A stretch of 64,000 nucleotides of DNA from Neofusicoccum parvum (lineage: Eukaryota; Ascomycota; Dothideomycetes; Botryosphaeriales; Botryosphaeriaceae): positions 682,001-746,000 of the forward strand of contig CP087215.1 of NCBI GenBank assembly GCA_020912385.1, written 5' to 3'. The translations under genes were made by a program, and so were the position numbers. The notes under the pieces were generated by a model. It was not told where the DNA came from and did no database searches. It worked only from the letters and a program-made list of their open reading frames with translations. How positions within the stretch are numbered: position 1 is the stretch's first letter; the number at the start of each line of letters is the position of its first letter. Shown here piece by piece: positions 1 through 10,242 of the stretch.

Positions 1-1090
1 CGGATTCGAGGATATCGCGGAGGACGAGGGGACTGCCGTCACACCAGCGAGGAGAGGGGGCGGTGATGGGAGGAGGAGTGGAGAGAGTTCGCCTTGAGGT
101 GCTTGGCATCATTCATGCTTGGTTCAAAGAATTGGGCGCAGTCCTATTGCAGGGGAAGAATGAATTCGGGGGAGGTGGGAATCGGGAGGCTCATTTTTTT
201 GATATTTCTGTTGGCTTGGATATTGTTGTTGCGATGCGCATGGAGATACCCCGGGGGTTTTGTTGTTATGGATTTGGTGCGCTGCTGTGTTCTTTCTGAA
301 ATGCCTCATTTGCGTCTATGTTTGCGATTTGGCGCATTGTTCACCGTTGCTCAATCCAAAATCTGGCGTTCGGGTGTGGTATCCTTGCATTGCTATCCTT
401 TCAGCGTCGGCACGGTTCACGATATGCTAAATCGCATTTCCACTTCTTTGGCTGTGCATAAGCACGGCTCACAGACTTTTTTGTTTAGACCTCTCCCGAC
501 AGCTTGCATCTCCAACAGACTGGCGCTCGGGATGACTCTAGTCCGACAAGAGCCAATTCCATCTATTCCAGATACGATGCGGACCGGGGCTTGATCCCGA
601 AGCGAACAGTTTGTGGGGCTCACGCATGTTCCGTTCAATCGTCAATCTGGAACAAAGGAGAGTACCAGGCACGATAGACAGACTGGAGAATTTACTCGAC
701 CCCGCGAATCTGCTAAATCGAGTGGCTACAGACACAGGACTCGGTGTGCAGGAGCAGGACAATCGATCCTTGAGGGTGCACGGAAGAGTCCCACGACTGC
801 AGTAAGCCGCATGATAGGCGGCTGACACGCGCTGCATTGGGGGCGGCACCCAAGCGGGCATCCCGATTTGCAGTCCCCACTTGTATGGCACCATCAACGG
901 AGGAAGGTGTGACAGACACTGCGGGCGTACGACAAGGGATCTCGACGAACTGCGGCGCAGCTTCCCTCATGGAGGATGGCGCGTGAGATCTCCCCCAGCC
1001 TACTACTTCCGTACCACCCACCCCCCGCTTCGCCTGTCAACACCGTCCGCGAGCCTCTCCTCCGCCCTGTCGCCTGTTTCCGAGACCAAC
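1..1090. other. Upstream region without a supported gene
   Basis: Short open frames exist on both strands but none carries a recognisable motif, codon bias or splice pattern. The last 200 bases are C-rich (CCACCC, CCGCCC runs) as expected for the promoter and 5' leader of the glycosyltransferase gene starting at 1091. Nothing else is seen. Confidence 0.5.
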
Positions 1091-3091
1091 ATGGTGAAGC
1101 CGAAGATCCTCTTCCTGACCTGGTCAGCACCCGATCGAGTGTTCTTCCGATCAAGTGCGATGCTGACTGCCCAAACCAGCCCCGAGCACGGGCAGGCAAA
1201 TGTGCACCTCGCCGTCATCGCCTCGCTCAGAGAACACCATAACGACGATGTAGACATCTATGTATCTAGCTACGAATCCTTGCGCCCTCGCGTGCCCGAC
1301 GGCGTCACTTTCAAGCCCGTCTTCGGCCACGGCCTCATCCACTACTTCAAACCCACCCTCGAAGAAGGCATGACCGTGCGAAGTGAGTCGATTCCGGACG
1401 CACGCCTAGCCGAAATTGTGCCCGAAGAATGAGCTCACCCGCATAATTCATTCTGCAGACACATTCCGGTATGTCTGGACGGCTCCGGGCTTCTTCAACA
1501 CCATTACCGCCGTCACGAAGATGCTCACCGTCATCCACTCCGAAACGCCCGAGGAATACGTAAAGACGGCCCAGGCGATCGAGGAGGTGATCGACGAGCT
1601 CGACCCGACCCTGGTGGTGATCGATTCGATGTTCGCCCAGGCCCGCGACGCGGCAAAGAAGAAGGGCCAGGCCCAGGTGGTGCTGAGCCCGAACGTACTC
1701 AAAGACCTCACCATGCCGGATCAAGGATGGCGCATCTTCACTTTTCCAGTGTGAGTGCAATTTTGGATCACTGTTCCCTGCCATTCCCGGAAACCCATCA
1801 GTTCCGAGAGCCATGAACCAGAACAGCTCTGTCCCCCGCCTCAGAGCATTTTCCTACACACCCCGGAAAAAAAAAAAGAAAACAAAAGCTAACGCCCCGC
1901 TCCAGCTCCTCAATCGGCTACCCCTGGCCCCTCCCCATCCACCTCTACCTCCCCAACGCCCTCCTCCTCCTCTTCCAGACCCTCTGGCTCTTCGTCCTCT
2001 CGTCCAACGCCCGCGCCAAAAACGCCGCCCGCCACCCAGCCGGCTACGCCGGGCCCATGCCGCTCTTCGCGCCGCGCGTCGCGCCCATCCTCTGCGTCTC
2101 GCACCGCGACGCCGACTACCCGACCACCACCCCCGCCGACGTCATCCCGTGCGGCCCTATCCTGCTGCCGGCGGCGGCGCCGCTGCGCGCCGTCGACGCG
2201 GCGCTGGCGGCGTGGATCGAGCGGCCCGGCCGCGCGACGGTGCTGGTCGTGCTGGGCTCGCACCTGCGGCTCGACGAGCCCGACGCCCGCGCCGTGCTCG
2301 CGGCCGCCGCCGCGCTGCTGCGAGCACGTCCCGACGCGCAGGTGCTGTGGAAGCTGCAGCGGTTCACGCGCTTCGCGCTGCCCGAGGTGGATGGTGAGGG
2401 GGGAGGCGTGTTTGGGGATCGCCTGCGCGTGGTGGGCTGGTTGGAGGCGGATCCGGTTGCGGTGCTGCGGACGGGGCGGGTGGTGGCGTTTGTGAATCAT
2501 GGGGGGAGCAATTCGTACCACGAGGCGCTGGCGTGAGTGTTTTTTTTCCTGGCCGGGTGGGTTTAGATGTTGCTGACGTAGGGAGACAGCGCGGGCGTGC
2601 CGCAGGTCATCCTGTCGCCGTGGTACGACTGCCACGATTTCGGCAACCGGGCGGAGTGGCTGCGGATCGGGAAGTGGGCGAACAAGTCTTCTGCGTGAGT
2701 GGATGGGCGAGAGAGTGGAGCGGCGCCGGTTTGGCTGACCATCACACGCAGTCCTCTCGTCAACGCGGCCGAGCTTACAAACGCGCTGCTCACGGTCGTC
2801 GGCACCGATCCTGATGCCCCGGAGGCGATGGGCTACCGCAAGCGCGCTCAGGAGATCTCGGAGGTTGTCACGGGTAGGCGGAAAGGCTGGTATGATGAGC
2901 GGACGAGGAAGATCGAGGTTGGAGATGAGGTTGGCGGCCGGAGGAGGGAAGGGAGGGACGTGGCGGCCGAGTTCATCTGGGAGAGGATGGAGGAGGAAGA
3001 GGTGAAGAAGTCTCGTGCATTCGGACTCAACGATGACGGGTCTGTCCTTCAGTCGTATCTTCACCTACGAAAGGTGGAGGACTTGGAGTGA
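1091..3091 (+). CDS. UDP-glycosyltransferase (UGT, GT1-type), five exons
   Basis: Predicted to transfer a sugar from a UDP-sugar to a small lipophilic acceptor. Exons 1091-1382, 1459-1750, 1906-2532, 2590-2694 and 2752-3091 join in frame to 551 residues. The start at 1091 gives MVKPKILFLTW, the usual N-terminal beta strand; an in-frame alternative at 881 lies in promoter-like sequence. The donor-binding motif in the C-terminal half is visible as HGGSNSYHEALAAGVPQVIL followed by SPWYDCHDFGNR, where most UGTs have DQ in place of the DCHD. A hydrophobic stretch (LLLLFQTLWLFVL) near residue 210 may touch membrane. The C-terminus is charged, with no obvious retention signal. It is convergent with the MFS gene 285 bases away. 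The family assignment is firm; the substrate is unknown. Confidence 0.85.
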
Positions 3092-3376
3092 TGCTGAGTG
3101 GTTTCATCCTTGCGTGGCCTGGTGCCTGTTCTTCCTAATACCTACTTACCTAGAAATTAATACCTCCTTTGCGTAGACACTGATCTGCTCGTCGAAGATG
3201 GAAACCCTAAATAGCCTTATTGGTCATCCTTCTACACCTCTATCAGGCGTGTTGCAAAAAGTCGAAGGGGGAAGGAGCTTGATGGAATAACAGGGCACAA
3301 GAAGGGAATAATAAAAGAACAGAGATATCAGAATATCCTGAAGGTTTGTGTGAGCACTAATCGGCATATTTACACG

Positions 3377-5089
3377 CTATTTTCTCACATACAAGCTCTT
3401 TGCCCTCATTTCCGGACCCCACTTCCACACCACGAAGGCGCCCGGGAACCCGATAACCACCGCCACAGCAGCCAAAATCGTGTTCCCAACCCCAAAGCCA
3501 AGCGCCTCAAACATGCTCGGGGTAAACAGCGGAATGAAAAACCCGCAAACCCCCCTCAGCACCGTGGCCGCCCCCAGCGCACTCGCCGCATGCAGCGTGT
3601 GCGTGTCGATGAGATACTGGTTGATACAAAAGAACGTCATGTTCGTCCCGGCCGTGAAGACGACCGTCCCGACGTTCGGCATCACGGCGTGCATCCTCGC
3701 CTCTACGCTCCAGCCGTACCACAGCAGCCCGACCGGCGTCAGCACGCCGGCGACGAAGAGCAGCGGCACCCGGAACTCGGGCCTGCCCTGGCCGTCCAGC
3801 GCGCGCGCGAGCAGCCGCCCGTACACGGCGTCGCCCAGCCGCGGCGTCACCTGCGACATGACGACGACGCCGATGCTGGACGGGAGGTAGTTGAGCGAGG
3901 CGGTGGAGGGCGGCTGGCCGTAGAGCCCTTCCCAGACCAGGGGCATGGTTGCTGCCGGACGGCGTGAGCGGTGGGGAGGGCGGCCGGCGGATGAGTTGGG
4001 GCTTACGTACCGGAAAGCAGGAATGCCAGGCCGTACCCGTAGCCGGCGTACAGGCTCACGGCCTGCACGATCGGCTGCGTCGCCAGCATCCGGAACGGCC
4101 GCTCCATGCTGCGGCCGAGCAACCCCGTCCAGTCCCGGTCGCCGCCGTACTCCGTCCGCAGGCGCTCGTTGCCCGTCGCAGCAGCCAGCGCGTCCCTCTT
4201 CCGCCGCAGCAGCACCGGCGGGTACGTCTCGCGCAGGCACGCAGCGCCGCTAGCCTGCACGAGGACGTCGAGTGCGGAAATGGCCCAGAATCACCACCGC
4301 CACGACGCGTGCTAGGCGAGCAGCCCGCCGCAGACGGGGCCGACGACCAGGCCGAGGAGCAGCGCGATGCTGTAGATCGACACCGCCTGGCCGCGCTCCA
4401 GCGGCGTGAACATCTCGCCCATGACTGCTCCGCCGATCCCGGATAAGAAGCGGAAGGCCAGCAGCTGGCCGGGCGTCTTCGCGAAGCCGCACGCGGTGTT
4501 GAAGATGAGGAAGAAGGCATTGCTTCCCTGCAGGACTACCAGCCTGCCGTACATCTCGCTTAGGGGACTTGTGATCAGTGGGCCAACGGAGAACGCAAGC
4601 ATGTAGATGGAGAGAATCATGACGCCGATGGTGTTTGAAGTGTTCAGATCCTTCTCCATGGTTGGCAGGGCCGGAGCGATGATTGCTGGGGATAGCGGTC
4701 CGACGAAGTTGAATAGTGAGAGCAGCACGCAAGCCGTCCAGCGGCGCCGCTTTGCCCAGTTCTTGGGGTTGGCTGGATCATTTGGACCATCCCACGTGAC
4801 CTATCCAAATGAATGGTGTGAACAGGTAGCCAGAAAGATGATCGAGGCATGCAGATAGTCTAGAATATCATAGACGTACCAGGTTTGGGTCCTTTTCTTT
4901 CTCGACATCCTTGTTTGCACTCTCTCTCACTGCCTGGGATCGTCCTTTCTCGATCTTTGAACCATTTGGTTCTGCCCCTGAGGAAGTGTTGCTCTCCACG
5001 ACTTCAATTTCATCATCCTGCAATGTGGAAGCTGATATGGAAGTATCTTTCTCCGAGCCTTTCGGCCGGCTCTGTGATCCCATCTTCAA
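3377..5089 (-). pseudogene. DHA1-type MFS drug/metabolite transporter with two in-frame stops
   Basis: Exons 5089-4880, 4800-4011 and 3951-3377 splice in frame to 525 codons. An N-terminal charged tail leads into the diagnostic VTWDGPNDPANPKNW, then twelve membrane segments are recognisable, including SPLSEMYGR between helices 2 and 3. In the middle of exon 2 the frame carries TAG at 4314-4312 and TGA at 4293-4291, inside the conserved GLLA-x-HASWRW-x-FWAI stretch; family members have Gln or a similar residue and Trp or Val here. No GT-AG intron that keeps the conserved residues can remove both stops. Everything downstream remains open and recognisable, so the lesion is recent or is a sequencing problem. 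Family role: proton-driven export of toxic or secondary metabolites at the plasma membrane. The neighbours (UGT, P450) fit a tailoring/export group. Confidence 0.8.
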
Positions 5090-5488
5090 TTTGAGGCTTA
5101 GCCCACCTTGAGCGGTAGATTGAGACAGAGTTTGAACAAGGGGCTCGGGAGGTTACGGCTTAAAAGAACGACATCTCGTGTCAAGCACGCCTTTTATTCG
5201 GCCTGGACCCCCACGTGCAACTCCCAAGAATTTGGATGGCCGGAGAAAAGCTGGTGACTTGCGGGTAAGTAGGCGAATCAGATCTGCAAGGCACGCCTGA
5301 GCCTCGTCTCAGCCCCGAATTTCAACATGACATTTGAGGAAGTCACGCATGGGCACAGGCTGTAGGAAGGAATTGCTTGATCTAATCGAAACCATTCTTG
5401 AATTCATATCAATGTTCTCGAAGGAGTCCCTGATTGTCTACACGTTACACATGAAGTGCATTACCTTCGAAGTCCATGGTCCGGACCA
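5090..5488. other. Intergenic between MFS and P450 genes
   Basis: This is the 5' side of the MFS gene and the 3' side of the P450 gene, both on the minus strand. No conserved motif or repeat is recognised. Confidence 0.5.
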
Positions 5489-7269
5489 TTAGCCCTGAAC
5501 AGTATCATTCCTCAGATGAAGATTCACCATCAATGGCAGCTTCTCCCAAACTAAATAAGTCCCTTGTTTGTCCCACCAATCGTCCTGACCAGGCAAGAGC
5601 TCAAAGTCAAAGTTGAGTAACAGCTTTGCAAGGACCATCCGCATCTCCGCGTACGCCATGCTTTTAGACATAAGTCACAATGTGAACAAGTTGATCAAGG
5701 CTGTTTCAGGACTTACTTCTTTCCGATACAACTCCTTGGACCATAGGAGAAAGGTTGGACAGCCGCTTTATCGTCATTGGCGAACTCCGTGTTCTTTGCC
5801 GATTCCAGCCACCTCTCGGGAATGAAGGATCTAGCGTGCTTGAAGTTCCACTCCATGTGACCTGCAGTGAACTGGTTCACACCAACTGCCATCTACACAA
5901 AGATGTATCAGCCTCTGAGGCACTCCTGAATCAAGGTTTGATCTGTACTTACTCCTCCAGGAACCCATTTCCCATCGATCTCCTGACCACCCTTCGGAAC
6001 CCATCTCGGAAGTGTGGAAGGCGTAGGAGGATACATGCGCATACCCTCATCAATCACCGCCTTCAGATACTCACAGTGGCTGGTGGCCTGGATGGTGATA
6101 TCCTCCTGCTTGTTGAAAGCCCCTCTGATCTCATCAACCAGCTTCTTGTACTTCTCCGGGTTATTGCCGAGCAGGTAAGTGATGCCCGACAGCCCACCCG
6201 CCGCCGTCCCACTGCCAGCGACGATGAAGGTCGACGCCATGATGACGAGCTCCGTGTTGTTCAAGCTCTCCGCCTTGTTGTCGAGGATGTAGCTCATGAA
6301 GTCCTTCCTGCCCTCCGCGCCGCGCGCGATCCTCGCACTCACCTTCTCCCCCGTCAGCCTCAGATGCTTCCTCCTGGCCTCCGCCGCCCACCTCGGCATC
6401 AGCCGATCCATATACGGCTCCAACCCCAGCTGCATCAGCACCTGGAACCACACCAGGCTCTTCGCGCGCGCGCCGATGACCTGCAGCCACGGCAGGTCGG
6501 CCTGCTCCAGGCAGCCGGGGCTCTCGCCGAACGCCAGGTCCGCCACGACGTCGAACGCGGCCAGCGCGAACCACTTGGTCACGTTCTGGGGCCGGCCGCG
6601 GCGGCGCCGCAGCTGCGCGACCAGCCGGTCCGTGCTGGCCTGCAGGAAGCCCTCCTGCTCGCGCACCGCGCGCTCAGAGAACGCGGGCAGGATCGCGCGC
6701 CGCAGCCGCCCGTGCCGCGCCTGCGCCTCCGTCATCATGCTCTTGACCCCGTTGACGGATGTGGGTGCGATCCCCCGTCCGTCCAGGCATTTGCTGAATT
6801 CGGGCGTCTTCTGCCCGTAGATCGTCTTCCATGCCCCGCTGGTCGTGTAGGAGAGCTCGTCTGGCGCGATGCGGATGACTGGCCCGTACTGCTCGTGCAG
6901 CGACCGGATGCGCCAGCTGCCGCGGCCTTTCATGTTGTGGTCTGCGCGGGGCTTGGGGTCAGCAGGTTTCTGGAGGCATTTCTTTTGCGCTGTTGTATTG
7001 TAGAGGATGTGGGCTCTTTTCGGTATTGGTTGGACCTACAGTTCCACGGAATGCGGGAAGCAGCCCACAGTTTGGGACCCGGGTAGTGGCGTAGCGGGTG
7101 GAAATAGACATAGTAGATTGCCCGAAGAAACCAGAAGACGACAGTCTGAAGAAGGGTCAGGTATTGTGATGGGTGTAAGTAGACAGCGCGAAGAACTTAC
7201 TGAGAAGAAGACAGCCCCTAACAACTTAGTCAGAGTGAGTTTTCCGAAGGACAGAATCACGGTCTCCAT
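5489..7269 (-). CDS. Cytochrome P450 monooxygenase, five exons
   Basis: Exons 7269-7201, 7145-7040, 6941-5953, 5892-5717 and 5660-5489 join to 503 residues. The start METVILSFGKLTL gives an N-terminal membrane anchor; an in-frame Met 24 codons upstream is less likely. Landmarks in order are the proline hinge HPLRHYPGPK, RIPWNYHN, the K-helix EGMRMYPP (ExxR), PERW, and the heme loop FSYGPRSCIGKN with Cys443 as iron ligand, followed by MAYAEMR. This pattern resembles the isotrichodermin C-15 hydroxylase/benzoate-hydroxylase-like group of fungal P450s, so it probably hydroxylates a small secondary metabolite or xenobiotic at the endoplasmic reticulum. The I-helix reads AGSGTAAGG where relatives have AGSETTAT, so both the acidic residue and the second Thr are missing. 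Substrate unknown. Confidence 0.88.
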
Positions 7270-8246
7270 GGCTGCGCCGCGTGGAGGAGAGCTGGTGGAG
7301 GGAAGATTCGATCTCTCTTCGAGCTCAACCCCCCGAGGCATGCGCCTGCCTTTGACCTATGTTGTTGAATCATTGTCTCAGCGATGCATCCAGTCAAACC
7401 TTCACAGACGTCGTGTTCGAAAGTCCCCGCGACGTTCCAAACATGGCCAGGTCCAACCGAACCGTGACGTGACACTGGGTAGGGATCACTGACTCTTCGC
7501 AACGCCTATAGATTTTCCTGCATCCTGCACGTTGCAGAATCCCTCCTCTCTGGTTCGTACGGGTAGCGGCGAATATTTCGGGTCAATGCTTGAGTCGGGT
7601 ACGTCCTGATAAACGAAGAGCTCCGTGCGGGGAACATCCTCGTGGTCAGAGCGATGTGCGCCGCGGTCTGACCCGACACTTTGTCACGGTGCCTGACTCT
7701 CTACGGCACCTATAGATGGACGGCCTTTCAGCACGTTGCTACTGTCTAAACAAGACTTAACAAGCATTTCTGAGATATGCAGAGGGTGGGGTGAGTGGTT
7801 CGTGTCCGGTGGGCCGCCTGATGAGCCAGAGTCCGCCAATAACGATGCACCCGCTGAATCAGTGGTTTCTTGCTCTCTCAGGGACACATAAGCATGGAAT
7901 TTTGATGATAGTCTAGATTCAATGTTGGAGCAGGGTCAGTGGAGAGGAGCTCTTCAGTTTGGCTGACCACTCACCATCCGGCTGGATTGGGGTTCAACTT
8001 GCCACAAAATATTTTCGAATCCACGACTCGTGAATATGGGTAACGGCCATCCAAACAAAGCACTGGCCACTGACCGATTCATTGTCATCGAGCTACCCTT
8101 GCATTCGCGGGCTATGCAGCTCTATCGCCGAACAGTTGAAAGTGATAGGATTTAAAGTGATGCAGAAGCTGCTTCTAAGTTCAGACCTATTGTCAGCGTT
8201 CCATTACAATCAGATCTCAGAATTTCAGCTCATACCAGGAGTCATA
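7270..8246. other. Intergenic, divergent promoters of P450 and sulfotransferase-like gene
   Basis: No gene is supported. Two diverged copies of a CTGACTCT...CCTATAGAT segment occur near 7487-7513 and 7693-7716; their meaning is unknown. Short frames are not convincing. Confidence 0.4.
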
Positions 8247-9234
8247 ATGTCACAGTCAAAGGCGCCCGTTGGCCATCGTAAAATTGTCCGGACGAATATT
8301 GACAGGCGCACATGTGTGCGCGTTGTACCCATGGAGGTGCTCTGCCTGGGAATGTCACGAACTGGAACATCATGTATGTGAAGAAAGATCAGAAGGCTCA
8401 ATGAGGTCAACATGGCAACTGACATACTCTCGAAGCACTGCGTGAAGCACTCTTTCAACTCGGCTATCACGACGTTTACCACGGTGTCTCCGCCGTCCAC
8501 CAGAACCCGCGAGACTGCGAGATGTGGCTGGACGCCTACAAAGCCCTCAAAGACGGTGACGGCCAGTTCGGCTGGAGGGAATGGGACCAACTTCTTGGCC
8601 ACTGCATGGTAGATCGTCCGTCCTCCCATATTCCCGGGTCCGTACTTACGCTTAACTCCAGGCCGTGACGGACGACCCTTGCGCTTCCTTCGCCCGCGAG
8701 CTCATCGAAGCTTACCCAGACGCCCGCGTCATCCTCACCGTTCGTGACAGCCCGGAAGCCTGGTGCAGGTCCATCGAGCGCACCATCTGGAAGTGGGGCT
8801 CGCGGTGGTGGGCGGAGCGCGGGATATTTTACGACTTCTACCTCTGGCTTCGTGGTGCGAACAACCCGCTTTTTCTGATGACGAAGAGGTCGTGGTACCA
8901 GTCAGGATACCATGAGTTTCCGACAAAGAGAGGGAAATTGTACGAGGAGCATAACAAATACGTGAAGAGCTTGGTGCCGGCGGAGCGGCTGTTGGTGTTC
9001 AACCTGAAGGAAGGATGGGCACCGCTATGCGCGTTTCTCGGGAAGGATGTCCCACTGACGCCTTTCCCGAGGATTAACGATTCGGAGGAGTTTCAGAGGA
9101 AAGCTGAAGCGGGTAACCGGATGTTGAGAAGGAGAGCGTTGGTGAATGGAATTAAGCTACTCACTGGTGTGGGTGTTGTGGCTGTAGTAGGAATTGCCTG
9201 GGCCACGACGCTAAAACTTTTGATTGGTAGGTAG
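8247..9234 (+). CDS. Sulfotransfer_4-type P-loop protein with C-terminal membrane segment
   Basis: Exons 8247-8373, 8436-8608 and 8662-9234 give 290 residues. The N-terminal half contains the P-loop-like LGMSRTGTSSLREAL, matching the PAPS-binding loop of the fungal Sulfotransfer_4 family, followed by LGYHDVYHG. A later segment VRDSPEAWCRSIERT carries the Arg/Ser of the 3'-phosphate site. A hydrophobic C-terminal segment (GVGVVAVVGIAWATTL) ends in a short basic tail, suggesting anchoring to an internal membrane. Many members of this family are annotated only as P-loop NTPase-like and the sulfo acceptor is not known. The first intron has a weak acceptor (CTCGAAG), chosen because it restores the conserved TSS-x-REAL frame. 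Confidence 0.8.
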
Positions 9235-9538
9235 AGGTATCAGACTGCCTGCATTACGTTAAGCTTATTGCTATCGAATGTAGTACCTATTAAAAATATT
9301 TGTTAGTTTCCTCGCAAACTACGCAAACACACCTACATCCATCGCCCACCTCGAATAGTGATAGATACTCTCATGTCCGGTCTCGGCCGGCACGAAATAT
9401 TCCAAACTCACCGCCGCCCGGAACAGCTTACGCTCCCGTGCCAGCACGCTGCCCGCCCGTTCTGCAGTCCGCCAGCGCCCAGTGTCTCAAAAGTACCTGT
9501 CCCGCTGCCCCATCGACGCTAGAGCTCGATCTTTGAAG

Positions 9539-9907
9539 CTAGATACCACCGCGATGGCTGTTAGCAGCGCCGTCGTCGTGCCGTGGTCGGGCCAGGAAAG
9601 CTTGGTGAAGTGCCTCATCGTATGTCATGCCTGCCAGCGCGGCATTGCCGTAGAAGTATAACAAGATGGTTCGTTTGCCGTTCTTGGTGGCGGCGGTCGG
9701 CGAGACAAAGCCGGCGGCAAGGCTGTCGAAGTGGGCGGGGTCGGCGAGCGCGGCCGGTTGGGTGGCGGTGTCGGTGAATTGGTAAAGGAGAGAATTGATT
9801 TCGGCGAAGGTGACTTTACTGAAGCCTTGGGACAGGATACAGGAGATGTTGGTGAGTTGTTTGGTGAGATAGAGGTGGCTGATGACGGAGGCTGACAGCC
9901 TCGCCAT
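9539..9907 (-). CDS. Short hypothetical ORF
   Basis: An ATG-initiated frame of 122 codons with ordinary amino-acid composition and one hydrophobic patch (TILLYFYGNAALAG). No family is recognised, and neither splice sites nor codon bias prove that it is translated. It may be a terminal exon of a larger decayed gene or a chance frame. The flanks 9235-9538 and 9908-10242 hold no other supported gene; 10188-10242 is a C-rich leader before the next gene. Confidence 0.25.
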   Translation of the reverse strand: MARLSASVISHLYLTKQLTNISCILSQGFSKVTFAEINSLLYQFTDTATQPAALADPAHFDSLAAGFVSPTAATKNGKRTILLYFYGNAALAGMTYDEALHQAFLARPRHDDGAANSHRGGI

Positions 9908-10242
9908 GCGCAGCCGAATTGTGCGCAGCTGCGCATGGCTTACTTTAAATATTCATGGGCAGCCTCACCATCGCATCCACTTCAACTCTCCTACCTTCCG
10001 ATGCCTTTGTTCTCAGTCCATATGATCGTGTTTGGCTATACATAAGCTTACGTCCGACGCCGCACTTCAGTCAGGAAAGACTATCCATTGAACCTTTGTG
10101 CCCACGCAGTGCCCATCTTTCTCAGTCTGCTGCCTCCTGTTGCACTCATTCGGAGTAATCGTACAGTACATCGGTTTTAGAATTCCAATCTCTCCTGTTT
10201 ATCCATCTCAACCGTCGCGCTATCAAACCCCCCCCCCTCAAG

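Noticed and set aside
1910..3064. 384-codon minus-strand frame opposite the glycosyltransferase
   Set aside because: No motif; the plus-strand exons join perfectly and carry the UGT signature.
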